Positions 57,601-64,000 of a stretch of DNA of 64,000 nucleotides are shown here, piece by piece. The notes beneath the pieces were generated by a model. It worked only from the letters and a program-made list of their open reading frames with translations, had not been told where the DNA came from and made no database searches. Every line of letters begins with the position of its first letter. Positions within the stretch are counted from its first letter, which is position 1. The position numbers and the translations under genes are program-made. Origin of the DNA: Allomuricauda sp. TY007 (GTDB lineage: Bacteria; Bacteroidota; Bacteroidia; Flavobacteriales; Flavobacteriaceae); the NCBI RefSeq assembly GCF_010468565.1, contig NZ_WUEG01000007.1:144137-208136 (forward strand), read 5' to 3'.

Positions 57601-57860
57601 GATGGGCCAACAGTCTTTTCCATTGTTTCAAAACCCATATAAGAAGCCACCAAAACAGGTGTATCGGAACTGGTTTCAATGGAATATTCCCCATTAAAGT
57701 CGGAAATAGCCCCATTGGTTGTTCCCTTCTCCACAACACTGGCCCCTGGAAGAGGATACCCATCACTATCGATAACAGTACCATTTATTTTCTTTTGGGC
57801 CCACGAAACCGTTGTAAGGCCAATTAGAAAAATTGTTACCAAAAATTTAAATTTCTTCAT
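54699..57860 (-). CDS. SusC/RagA-family TonB-dependent transporter
   Basis: The ATG at 57860 gives MKKFKFLVTIFLIGL, a clean signal peptide; a longer frame starts upstream without RBS. The 1053-residue protein has a CarboxypepD_reg-like domain (KINGTVIDSDGYPLPGASV), the SusC-specific VLDDVVVIGYGTSSKEKITGS, a plug (QAIVGKLPGVDIL; SIDVIKDAASSAIYGSRAANG, the hallmark of the family) and a 22-strand barrel ending PRLISAGINLTFQ. It moves bulky nutrients across the outer membrane with TonB energy and pairs with the following SusD. An operator copy lies 82 bases before the start. Context suggests an inositol-phosphate or inositol-lipid substrate. Confidence 0.94.
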   Translation of the reverse strand: MKKFKFLVTIFLIGLTTVSWAQKKINGTVIDSDGYPLPGASVVEKGTTNGAISDFNGEYSIETSSDTPVLVASYMGFETMEKTVGPSVFTLDFVLKEASNVLDDVVVIGYGTSSKEKITGSVVSIDAESIQEYSNANFDQAIVGKLPGVDILTNARNPGDGNTITIRGAGSITRSANPLVVVDGFPLAEGSSLNVINPNDIASIDVIKDAASSAIYGSRAANGLIMITTKEGRSKKTTVQINSVAGIQERTGTYDLLNAYDAAIFFRDGRNNAYLKNHNNVSVNDTESQRIANGANVRELLLDYTLPYLNNEQGLMDFNWEDAVYRAGIVQNHHINVSGSNDATNYSVSLGYTDEEGIVITADQKRYTTNIKFNTKLSERLKFGANMNGYYSERGLTNGSNQYRFPIDPAGRAMVYMYPFFSAYDDSHPTGYNIEAQIRANRPYNANLQENPVAMAELSKYDRREFRTFGNAYLSYEPIDNLELKTSLGYLLDYKFTDQYAPMLTGAYRELISERNPQQGSESRSDQGDVLIENTANYTFDIGQHSFNALAGQSFQKSSSSGLSVDGFDFPNDIIENIDGSTVQTAGASRSRWTQLSYFGRIMYDYKDTYFLSGSIRTDGSSRFGRDNRYGTFGSFSAGWVLSNESFFPENDILTFAKLRYSWGQTGNNQIGNYAQYASIGTGRDYPYDGTLHPGAAPSSAPSYALTWETNTSNNFGVDLSFFNKIRLGVDYYVADITDLLLDRPVPKHTGFNNSLQNIGEMRNKGWEFQLSGSNFNLGDLSFGFDANLATNNNEILSLGGADELFEGGNQRFITRVGESLANLYGYKIIGILKSEEEVAEYNNRKNTTLSAEVGDYIFQDTDGNDTIDANDRVLLGDYNPEVTYGFGINLAYKGFDMSLNFNGTVGRMAFDEMTSRYLEYGEAFTNTNYHYFNNYWDPVHNPDGFLAPPDAYGNTATRSASRNPTNYNVLDADYLRLRSVQLGYNIPSDVLEQLHLKNLRVYVSANNLHTWTKFRGMNPDGGNTGNPLNRGHIFGTTAVPRLISAGINLTFQ

Positions 57861-57942
57861 ATTAGGTTGATTATAATTGTTAATTCGACAACCAAATAAC
57901 AATAAAAAAACGATTTCGGTAATACGCCTACATCAAAACTTT

Positions 57943-57958
57943 ATGCAAAGGTTTGCAT
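57943..57958 (-). promoter_or_regulatory. operator of the susC operon
   Basis: On the minus strand it reads ATGCAAACCTTTGCAT, identical over 16 bases to the site before iolJ, and both are followed two bases later by AGTTTT. It lies 82 bases before the susC ATG. Confidence 0.75.
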
Positions 57959-58105
57959 TGGTTAACCTTTAATTTGCAAGCATTTAACCGCTTATTTATG
58001 CCCTATTTGAAAACATTTTATAAAGGGTGATAACAGTCTCTGCAAGGAGTGTGAAGGCACTCCCTCCCAATTCTTTGATTCTTAGGGGCTGCAACACCTT
58101 TTTAT

Positions 58106-58121
58106 GTGCAAACCTTTGCAC
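58106..58121 (+). promoter_or_regulatory. operator of the phosphatase-fusion gene
   Basis: It reads GTGCAAACCTTTGCAC; the 14-base core TGCAAACCTTTGCA equals the other two sites, again in the direction of the gene. It lies 89 bases before the ATG at 58211. Confidence 0.75.
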
Positions 58122-58210
58122 AATATTTTTTTAAAGAATGTATTATTTGTCGTTGTTTTGAATTGTCCAATTTTCCCAACTGGGTCTTTGGATGAATCTA
58201 TCCTTTATAA

Positions 58211-60037
58211 ATGATTTCTATGCACCTTACATTACACAAGTACAAGATTTCCTTGCTCCATTTGGTCATTATCTTTGGTGTCTTCCAATTCCAGTCCAAC
58301 GTCCATGGCCAGAGCATCCATTCACACAATGATTATGAACAGGCTGTTCCTTTTTGGGATGCTTTTTCTGGTGGTCTCCAATCTTTTGAAGTGGATATAT
58401 TTCTAAAAAACGGAGTATTATACGCCACTCATGAGGAATCCGAAATAATTGAGAACAGGAACATTGAAAATCTTTATCTCCAACCTATACAAAAGGCCTT
58501 GGCTCTAAAACTTGGGAATCAAAAAGCCATCCAAGTGCTCATCGATATCAAATCCGAATCGGAACCGACTCTGCAAGAATTGGTCAATGTGTTGGAAAAA
58601 TACCCGGATATCATAGGGAACAACAATATCACCTTGGTCATTTCCGGAAATCGTCCGCCCACTGAAACCTACCCAAACTATCCCCCATATATCAAGTTTG
58701 ATTATCAAAGCTTGGAAAACTTCAACAACGAGAAACTTTGGGACAAAGTGGCTTTAATCAGTCTCAACTTCAAGAAGATTTCTTCTTGGAACGGGTTGGG
58801 AAGACTAACCTCAGATGACCTTGACAAAGTAAAGACCACTATCGATAAGGCACACAGCTATGGAAAACCTTTTAGGTTTTGGGCCACTCCCGATACCAAA
58901 ACGGCTTGGCGGGCACTTGCTGATCTTGGAGTGGATTTCATCAACACGGATATGCCCTTCGTTTGCATCGATTTTGTCAATTCCTTGGAAAAAAGGAGAT
59001 ACAGGAACAAGATTTTCTCTGAAGTTTATACTCCCCGATATACCGTAGATCAAAAGGAGAAACCGGTGAAAAACATCATATTGTTCATCGGCGATGGAAA
59101 TGGGCTGAGCCATATCTCTTCGGCAGCCTTGGCCAATGGGGGGGCATTGACCCTGACACAATTGAAGAGCATCGGTTTCCTGAAAACTGCCTCAGCGGAT
59201 GATTTCACCACCGACTCGGCTGCTGCAGGCACTGCTTTGGCAACCGGAAGCAAGACATACAATCGTTCCATTGGCCTCGATACCTTGAGGGAGCCTCTAC
59301 TAAATATTCCCGAAAAACTGGCCACATTGGGCTTTATTTCTGGTTGTGTTACCACGGACAAATTGACCGGGGCCACGCCGGCTTCCTTTTACTCGCATCA
59401 GGAAGATCGGTCACAAGTGACCGCCATTGCAGCAGATTTATCCAAAAGCAAGCTTTCTCTATTTGTAGGGGGTGGCAAAACCGATTTTGAAAACAGGGAA
59501 AACCTAATGGGCTTTACCCTAGTGGATCACATTGATGATATTAATGACTCTGGCCATGAGAAGATCGGCCACTTTTTTTCCAATGGCGATGTGCCGAGTG
59601 TTCTGGATGGAAGGGGAGATGCATTGGCTAGGGCGACCAAAGGCAGCATCGATTTCCTAAAGGCAAAGAACAAACCCTTTTTCCTGATGGTGGAGGGTGC
59701 AAAAATAGACAAGTATGCACATAAAAAAAACGTGGCGGGCATTGTAAGTGAGGGGATAGATTTTGACAGGGCCATTACGGAGGCCATAAAATTTGCCGAT
59801 GTTTCGAAAAATACACTTGTCATCATTACCGCTGACCATGAAACCTCTGGTTTTGCCATTCCACAGGGTAATCTCAAAAGCAAGGCCATTGAAGGGGATT
59901 TCACCACTTTTGACCACACTGCAGCCATGGTGCCTCTTTTTGCCTATGGCCCACACTCCCAAGAGTTTCAGGGTGTGTATGAAAACAGTGAAGTCTTCGA
60001 TAAAATAATGAACATCTTGAGCATATACCGTGAATGA
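58211..60037 (+). CDS. secreted fusion of GDPD/PI-PLC-like domain and alkaline phosphatase
   Basis: This 608-residue protein has a signal peptide ending NVHGQ. Residues ~36-265 resemble the glycerophosphodiesterase/PI-PLC superfamily: HSHNDYEQ (His37, His39), FEVDIFLKNGVLYATHE (Glu60, Asp62, His74) and VLIDIKSESE near 110. Residues ~285-605 form an alkaline phosphatase: ILFIGDGNG (Asp295), TTDSAAAGTALATG with the nucleophile Ser336, YSHQEDR, VEGAKIDKYAHKKN, ITADHETSG and FDHTAAMVPLFAYG carry the metal ligands. One polypeptide could cut a phosphodiester and remove the remaining phosphate, releasing free inositol. The ATG at 58220 is an alternative start. It is divergent from susC and shares its operator. 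Confidence 0.85.
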   Translation: MISMHLTLHKYKISLLHLVIIFGVFQFQSNVHGQSIHSHNDYEQAVPFWDAFSGGLQSFEVDIFLKNGVLYATHEESEIIENRNIENLYLQPIQKALALKLGNQKAIQVLIDIKSESEPTLQELVNVLEKYPDIIGNNNITLVISGNRPPTETYPNYPPYIKFDYQSLENFNNEKLWDKVALISLNFKKISSWNGLGRLTSDDLDKVKTTIDKAHSYGKPFRFWATPDTKTAWRALADLGVDFINTDMPFVCIDFVNSLEKRRYRNKIFSEVYTPRYTVDQKEKPVKNIILFIGDGNGLSHISSAALANGGALTLTQLKSIGFLKTASADDFTTDSAAAGTALATGSKTYNRSIGLDTLREPLLNIPEKLATLGFISGCVTTDKLTGATPASFYSHQEDRSQVTAIAADLSKSKLSLFVGGGKTDFENRENLMGFTLVDHIDDINDSGHEKIGHFFSNGDVPSVLDGRGDALARATKGSIDFLKAKNKPFFLMVEGAKIDKYAHKKNVAGIVSEGIDFDRAITEAIKFADVSKNTLVIITADHETSGFAIPQGNLKSKAIEGDFTTFDHTAAMVPLFAYGPHSQEFQGVYENSEVFDKIMNILSIYRE

Positions 60038-60086
60038 ATTATTAACAATTAGTTTAGTTAGCTTTTAGATGCTGATGTTGAGAGAG

Positions 60087-60116
60087 CTTGGGAACAAAAC
60101 CGTTCCCAAGTTTTTT
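60087..60116 (+). terminator. rho-independent terminator of the phosphatase-fusion gene
   Basis: CTTGGGAAC pairs perfectly with GTTCCCAAG around a six-base loop and is followed by TTTTTT. Confidence 0.88.
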
Positions 60117-60331
60117 CCAATTAAAACCTGTCACCACTAGCTAATAGATTAAGTTACTTTTCCATGGTCCCTTTCTACTACCCTCCGCTTTGGTATTCGC
60201 TATCTTAGAAGTGAAATATTCTGCTTAATTCAACAAATCTTGCCCTTTAAAGTTGTCATTAACAACATACTATCGGGCCTCATCCCGGTAAGTTCCCATT
60301 TCTTTCTAACTTTCGAGCTTAATTTTGATTT

Positions 60332-61009
60332 ATGAAAATTCTATTGATTGAGGACGAACCACAAATGGTCAATACTATTAAAGATTCCTTGGAAAAAGAG
60401 GGTTATTTAGTTGAATTTGCCATGGATTTCCATAGTGCCATTGAAAGAGTTTTCGTTTATGAGTATGATTGCATCCTATTGGACATTATGTTACCCAATG
60501 GAAGCGGGTTGGATATTCTCAAGAAATTGAAAAAAGAGAATAAAAGTGAAAATGTCATCATTATTTCGGCCAGAGATTCATTGGATGACAAACTCGAAGG
60601 ATTAGAGCTCGGTGCGGACGATTACCTTACCAAACCTTTCTATTTAGCCGAACTCAATGCTCGTGTAAAAGCAGTGCTGCGAAGAAAAGAACTAAATGGA
60701 AAGAACTCCATAGAGATGGCTAATGTTGTCCTAGAAATGAATAACCACGAACTGTTGGTAAATGGAAACAACATCCCTCTGAACCGTAAAGAATTTGGTG
60801 TTCTCAATTACTTTTTACTTAACAAAAACCGTTTGGTCAGCAAGGAAGCATTGGCAGAATATGTCTGGGGAGATCATTCTGACAATTCGGATAACTTTGA
60901 TTTCGTGTATTACCAAATAAAAAATCTTCGAAAAAAGTTGAATGATTCTGGGGCGGGCATCCGATTAGAATCAATCTATGGTGTTGGATACAAGCTTATC
61001 GAGGTATGA
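60332..61009 (+). CDS. OmpR-family response regulator
   Basis: This 225-residue two-component regulator has the receiver acidic pocket (Glu7, Asp8), phosphoacceptor Asp51 in CILLDIMLP, and Lys101 in YLTKPF. The C-terminal winged-helix DNA-binding domain includes LNRKEFGVLNYFLL and the closing RLESIYGVGYKLIEV. The kinase gene overlaps its stop by four bases, so the pair is translationally coupled. Downstream genes for a PepSY-like and a DUF2490 protein are probable targets or partners. The stimulus is unknown; in this family copper or other envelope stress is often involved. Confidence 0.94.
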   Translation: MKILLIEDEPQMVNTIKDSLEKEGYLVEFAMDFHSAIERVFVYEYDCILLDIMLPNGSGLDILKKLKKENKSENVIIISARDSLDDKLEGLELGADDYLTKPFYLAELNARVKAVLRRKELNGKNSIEMANVVLEMNNHELLVNGNNIPLNRKEFGVLNYFLLNKNRLVSKEALAEYVWGDHSDNSDNFDFVYYQIKNLRKKLNDSGAGIRLESIYGVGYKLIEV

Positions 61010-62286
61010 AGCTCCAAAACCAATCCTTAAAATATCTTTCAATCTCCATTCTGGGCATTGTCATTCTTTGGGGCATAATTTTCTACATAAACACACTTAA
61101 TGAAATCAAAGGCAGTATTGATGAAGGCCTAGAGAATTACAAACGGCTAATCATTCAAAATGCTAAAAAAGATTCCAGTATTTTGGATAAAAGTTATTTT
61201 GATGAGAGTTTTTTTTCCATTCAAAGGATGACCGCACCAAAAGCACTTGCCCAAAAAGACCAATACATTGATACCGAAATCTATATGCAGGATGCCGATG
61301 ATGAGGAGCCCGAACCAGAGCCTGTGCGCATGCTCATAACCGCATTTGAAATCAATGGAAAATACTATCAACTGAAAGTAGCCAATTCCATGGTAGAGGA
61401 AGATGACCTAATCAATGAATTGATGAAAGGCGTCATTTTGCTCTATTCCATATTAATCACATCCATTATAGCCATTAATTTGATTGTTCTAAAAAAACTA
61501 TGGCAACCTTTTTACAAACTTTTGGACCAATTAAAAGGATTCCGTCTTGGCTATCATCAAGAGTTGCCCGAGATTAATACAAAGACCAAGGAGTTTGCCG
61601 ATTTAAAAAAAGTAATGGACAATTTGTTGAAGCATACCATCAAGACCTATGAGCAACAAAATCAATTTATTGGAAATGCTTCACATGAATTGCAGACTCC
61701 ATTAGCCATAGTCTCTAATAACTTGGAACTAGTGCTGGAAAACAAGACCTTGGAGAATTCAGATGCCAAGAAGATAACTGAAACCTATCAAATAGCACAA
61801 CGCTTAATCCGTCTCAACAAGTCCCTATTATTATTGGCCAAGATTGAGAACAATCAATTTATGGGCAGCCACAATGTTTCCATCAATACAATTGTTGCAC
61901 AAACTATAGATGACTTAAAAGAAATTATAGAATTCAAAAATATTAAAATAACCATAAGGAATACTGCGGAACTTTCCGTTATGATGGACAAATCGCTTGC
62001 AAACATCTTGATTTCCAATTTAATCAGAAATGCTGTTCTACATAATGTGAAAAACGGAAAAATTGATATTGCCATAATGGATGAAACATTGAAAATATCG
62101 AACTACAGTATGAGTCAAAAACTGAACGATACAAACATTTTCAGGCGTTTTTATAAAGCTACGGGTAAACCTAACAGCACAGGGCTCGGATTATCAATGG
62201 TAAAAGCTATCACGGAACTATATGGGTTTTCAATTTCCTACACCCACGAAAATGACCTTCACTGTTTCGAACTTACTTTCAAATAG
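61006..62286 (+). CDS. sensor histidine kinase
   Basis: This 426-residue membrane kinase has two membrane helices at about residues 10-29 and 141-163, framing a short periplasmic sensor whose middle is strongly acidic (DADDEEPEPEP near 97-107), a plausible cation-sensing patch. The H-box FIGNASHELQTPLAI carries His227; the N-box reads ANILISNLIRNAVLHN and the G2 box TGLGLSMVKAI. The first G-box (DxGxG) is not recognisable, replaced by ISNYS, as in several Bacteroidota kinases. It overlaps the response regulator gene by four bases. Confidence 0.92.
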   Translation: MKLQNQSLKYLSISILGIVILWGIIFYINTLNEIKGSIDEGLENYKRLIIQNAKKDSSILDKSYFDESFFSIQRMTAPKALAQKDQYIDTEIYMQDADDEEPEPEPVRMLITAFEINGKYYQLKVANSMVEEDDLINELMKGVILLYSILITSIIAINLIVLKKLWQPFYKLLDQLKGFRLGYHQELPEINTKTKEFADLKKVMDNLLKHTIKTYEQQNQFIGNASHELQTPLAIVSNNLELVLENKTLENSDAKKITETYQIAQRLIRLNKSLLLLAKIENNQFMGSHNVSINTIVAQTIDDLKEIIEFKNIKITIRNTAELSVMMDKSLANILISNLIRNAVLHNVKNGKIDIAIMDETLKISNYSMSQKLNDTNIFRRFYKATGKPNSTGLGLSMVKAITELYGFSISYTHENDLHCFELTFK

Positions 62287-62355
62287 TTTTCAATTCCCAA
62301 GTCTTTCCAAATTTGGGCTTTTCCTTTGTAGTATAAACCTTAATATTTACTACTA

Positions 62356-62799
62356 ATGAAAAAGCAAATCGTACTCATTGTGGTGGCTTGCTCACTTAAT
62401 TTTTCCAATGCACAGGACATTCCGCAAAGCCAAGTTCCATCTGTAATCGTAAACCAATTCAGCGTAGAATTCGAAAAAGCGACGGACATTGAATGGGAAA
62501 TGGACGGCACTCTCTACAGTGTTGAGTTTGAAACAGGTTGGTACCTGAACCACACGGTATGGTATAACGAAGAAGGAAATATTGTAAAGCATATAGAGGA
62601 TATTCAAATAAGTAAATTGCCCAAAGCCGTTAAACAAAAAATCAAATCGGACTTTAGCAACTATATCATTGATGATTTTGAACGTATCACGGAAAATGAA
62701 AAAATAGTGTACCGCTTGGAACTTAACTCCCTGATACACCAAGACTGGAATGTGGTTGTGGACAGCAAGGGAAAGATACTTAGTAAAACAGTAGATTAG
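62356..62799 (+). CDS. PepSY-like secreted protein
   Basis: This 147-residue protein has a signal peptide ending FSNAQ and two repeats of the PepSY-like (PF11396) fold: VIVNQFSVEFEKATDIEWEM and AVKQKIKSDFSNYIIDDFER followed by YRLELN. Such proteins are periplasmic and related to the beta-lactamase-inhibitor fold; they often follow two-component systems in Bacteroidota. It begins 69 bases after the kinase gene and is followed two bases later by a DUF2490 gene, suggesting one operon. The exact role is unknown. Confidence 0.85.
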   Translation: MKKQIVLIVVACSLNFSNAQDIPQSQVPSVIVNQFSVEFEKATDIEWEMDGTLYSVEFETGWYLNHTVWYNEEGNIVKHIEDIQISKLPKAVKQKIKSDFSNYIIDDFERITENEKIVYRLELNSLIHQDWNVVVDSKGKILSKTVD

Positions 62800-62800
62800 T

Positions 62801-63550
62801 ATGTCTAAGAGTTTTTTTTCCGTACTATTTGGAATAATATGCTATTCCACCTGTCTTGCCCAAATCTCCCCTCCCGGACTGGGTGATATCAATACTGCTA
62901 GTTGGTTTGCTATTGGATTAAAACAAAAGTTGTCAGAAAAAGAGGGGGTGACTTCAACTACTTATTTGGGTTTGGGAAGTAGTAGTAACCCAAACAACTT
63001 TAATCCATTCGAAAGAAATGTCATTTACGTTGTAAACCAAGAAATCAAGCATCGTTTCAGCACACAATGGCAATATTCAGGAGCACTGAGTTATCGTTGG
63101 CAGAACAATTATATCGATGAGCGACCTTATTTGTTGGATAATCCCAATGCCCGTCAAGAGTTTCGTATTTATGGCAGGTTTTCATATTTGAACAATGCAT
63201 TTTCTTTAACCTATCGGCCAGAACTACGCTATTTCTTTGACCCGGATTTTAGTCCTGCTAAGGAAACCGTCCAGTTTCGTTCACGCATTAGAACAAAAAT
63301 AGAGGTTAACCTTAATTCATCAAAATCACAAAAACTTACCACAACCATGGAAGCTCTTTTTTCGGTGGGTAGAACAAATAATTGGGGCGTCTTGAAATAT
63401 AAAGAAGCTCGATTCTGTATCTATTATTCCATAAGTCCAATTAACAGGACAACATTCAATATTGGATACATGAACAACATTCTAGGTAAGTCCTTTTCAA
63501 AAACCGCTCATTATTTTGGCCTTGATATCATAGTTCACAATTTATTCTAA
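62801..63550 (+). CDS. DUF2490 outer-membrane barrel protein
   Basis: This 249-residue protein has a signal peptide ending TCLAQ and a DUF2490 beta-barrel pattern: NTASWFAIGLKQKLSEK near the start, HRFSTQWQYSGALSYRWQN, RQEFRIYGRFSY and LTYRPELRYFF, with the terminal aromatic NLF. DUF2490 proteins are outer-membrane proteins of unknown function. The start lies two bases after the PepSY-like gene's stop, so they are surely co-transcribed with the two-component system. Confidence 0.85.
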   Translation: MSKSFFSVLFGIICYSTCLAQISPPGLGDINTASWFAIGLKQKLSEKEGVTSTTYLGLGSSSNPNNFNPFERNVIYVVNQEIKHRFSTQWQYSGALSYRWQNNYIDERPYLLDNPNARQEFRIYGRFSYLNNAFSLTYRPELRYFFDPDFSPAKETVQFRSRIRTKIEVNLNSSKSQKLTTTMEALFSVGRTNNWGVLKYKEARFCIYYSISPINRTTFNIGYMNNILGKSFSKTAHYFGLDIIVHNLF

Positions 63551-63914
63551 AATACAAGGCTGTTAATGGACTTGAATGAAAATATTGCCCATTACGAATA
63601 TGACACAGAAGCAAAAAATTAAACTAAAGAAATAAGCCAAAGCAAGTTCGAACCATCCCAGCCTCCTTGGTCAATTGGTCCTTGACCTCCTGATTGGATG
63701 CTTTCTGTCTTGCTACCGTTTTTTTTGGTTCCGCTTTGTTTTGTTTTTGTTTCCATGATAAATGAATTTTTAGTTAAACAATATTTGAGCATGGAACAAG
63801 TGGTAGACAAAATTTTGGAGCGGCAGGGAAACGGAAATAGGACCATAGGAACGAGGGTGTAAATTAAACTCTGTCTGAAATAGATTTAAACATTAATTTT
63901 ATTCAGACAGAACC
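63551..63914. other. intergenic region with a small ORF and an IS end
   Basis: Apart from the 45-codon ORF on the minus strand, the stretch holds the probable left end of an IS (from about 63853, GAGGGTGTAAATTAAAC) and a perfect inverted repeat TCTGTCTGAA...TTCAGACAGA at 63870-63911 just before the transposase start. Confidence 0.45.
63619..63756 (-). CDS. small ORF, 45 residues, Gly-rich tail (possible peptide)
   Basis: From the ATG at 63756 the product is METKTKQSGTKKNGSKTE plus SIQSGGQGPIDQGGWD and SNLLWLISLV. The N-terminal half is polar and basic, the C-terminal half is Gly-rich with a hydrophobic end and a GG, giving a leader/core look. There is no modification enzyme or exporter near it. 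An in-frame extension upstream needs a non-ATG start and reads into the IS end. It may be a real small gene, a peptide precursor or chance; no family is recognised. Confidence 0.4.
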   Translation of the reverse strand: METKTKQSGTKKNGSKTESIQSGGQGPIDQGGWDGSNLLWLISLV

Positions 63915-64000
63915 ATGAGAACAGAGGAACAGACAGAATTTGAAAAGAAGGTGCTTGACCAGTTCATGTCGGGCAAGAACCTTTTCGGCAAGGGCGGCGC
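63853..64000 (+). mobile_element. left end of an IS256-type insertion sequence (cut by window)
   Basis: The start of a transposase gene (63915) preceded by a 60-base terminal region with a hairpin suggests an IS whose body continues beyond the window. The outer end is estimated at GAGGGTGTAAATTAAAC; without the right end the terminal inverted repeat and target duplication cannot be confirmed. Confidence 0.55.
63915..64000 (+). CDS. IS256-family transposase (N-terminal fragment at window edge)
   Basis: The 28 visible codons read MRTEEQTEFEKKVLDQFMSG followed by KNLFGKGGA. This matches, from memory, the opening of IS256-type transposases in Bacteroidota, in which the helical N-terminus and 'FGKGGAF' precede the DDE domain. 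The rest lies outside the window. Confidence 0.7.
   Translation, partial: MRTEEQTEFEKKVLDQFMSGKNLFGKGG

Larger units (their letters stand above)
57861..58210. other. divergent regulatory region of susC and the phosphatase fusion
   Basis: No gene is seen in these 350 bases. It contains two operators in opposite orientations, each facing its own gene, at 57943-57958 and 58106-58121, 147 bases apart. Between them lies AT-rich DNA without other recognised elements. Two LacI tetramer sites this close could allow DNA looping. Confidence 0.6.

Noticed and set aside
37588..60037. Polysaccharide utilization locus for an algal glycan
   Set aside because: SusCD and an esterase are present, but no glycoside hydrolase or polysaccharide lyase occurs in the cluster, while phosphodiesterase, phosphatase and inositol genes do.

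Overview
The window looks like a chromosomal segment from a marine member of the Flavobacteriaceae, possibly close to Muricauda/Allomuricauda; the genus is a guess. The support is the Bacteroidota -7 box (TAnnTTTG) in front of many genes, SusC/SusD proteins, many TonB-dependent receptors, a tmRNA tag reading GENNYALAA, and flavobacterial families such as DUF2911, DUF2490 and PepSY-like proteins.

Left part (1-34.4 kb), mostly core genes: gyrB (cut by the window edge), an outer-membrane barrel, asnB, a DUF2911 protein, a lipoprotein amidohydrolase, a barrel/TPR pair, lemA with two tandem DUF3137 paralogues, ftsE, a polyphosphate glucokinase, typA, three tandem small barrel paralogues and kdsA. 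Then comes an iron-uptake operon: two tandem TonB-dependent receptors, a DUF4198 protein, two small membrane proteins and a PepSY membrane protein, preceded by Fur-like boxes. DUF1801, DUF808, a small-multidrug-export protein, a PHP phosphoesterase and a saccharopine-dehydrogenase-like enzyme follow.

Middle (34.5-37.6 kb): a structured-RNA candidate, the tmRNA gene ssrA, a tyrosine integrase directly behind it, a decayed second integrase end and a decayed unknown gene. This is a classic island insertion point.

Right part (37.6-60 kb), the most interesting region: a complete myo-inositol catabolic operon (iolJ-iolB-iolC-iolD-Na+ symporter-iolA-iolE-iolG) under a LacI-type regulator. It adjoins an esterase, a lipoprotein resembling Ca-dependent phosphatidylinositol phospholipase C with a large inserted domain, a BspA-like repeat lipoprotein and a SusD/SusC pair. 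Divergent from susC is a secreted fusion of a glycerophosphodiesterase/PI-PLC-like domain with an alkaline phosphatase. Three copies of one operator, TGCAAACCTTTGCA, lie in front of iolJ, susC and the phosphatase fusion, all in the same orientation relative to transcription and 82-96 bases from the start codon. I infer one regulon: capture of phosphoinositides or another inositol-phosphate compound at the surface, release of lipid and phosphate, import of free myo-inositol, and conversion to DHAP and acetyl-CoA.

Right edge (60-64 kb): a two-component system with PepSY-like and DUF2490 proteins, a 45-codon small ORF and the beginning of an IS256-type transposase.
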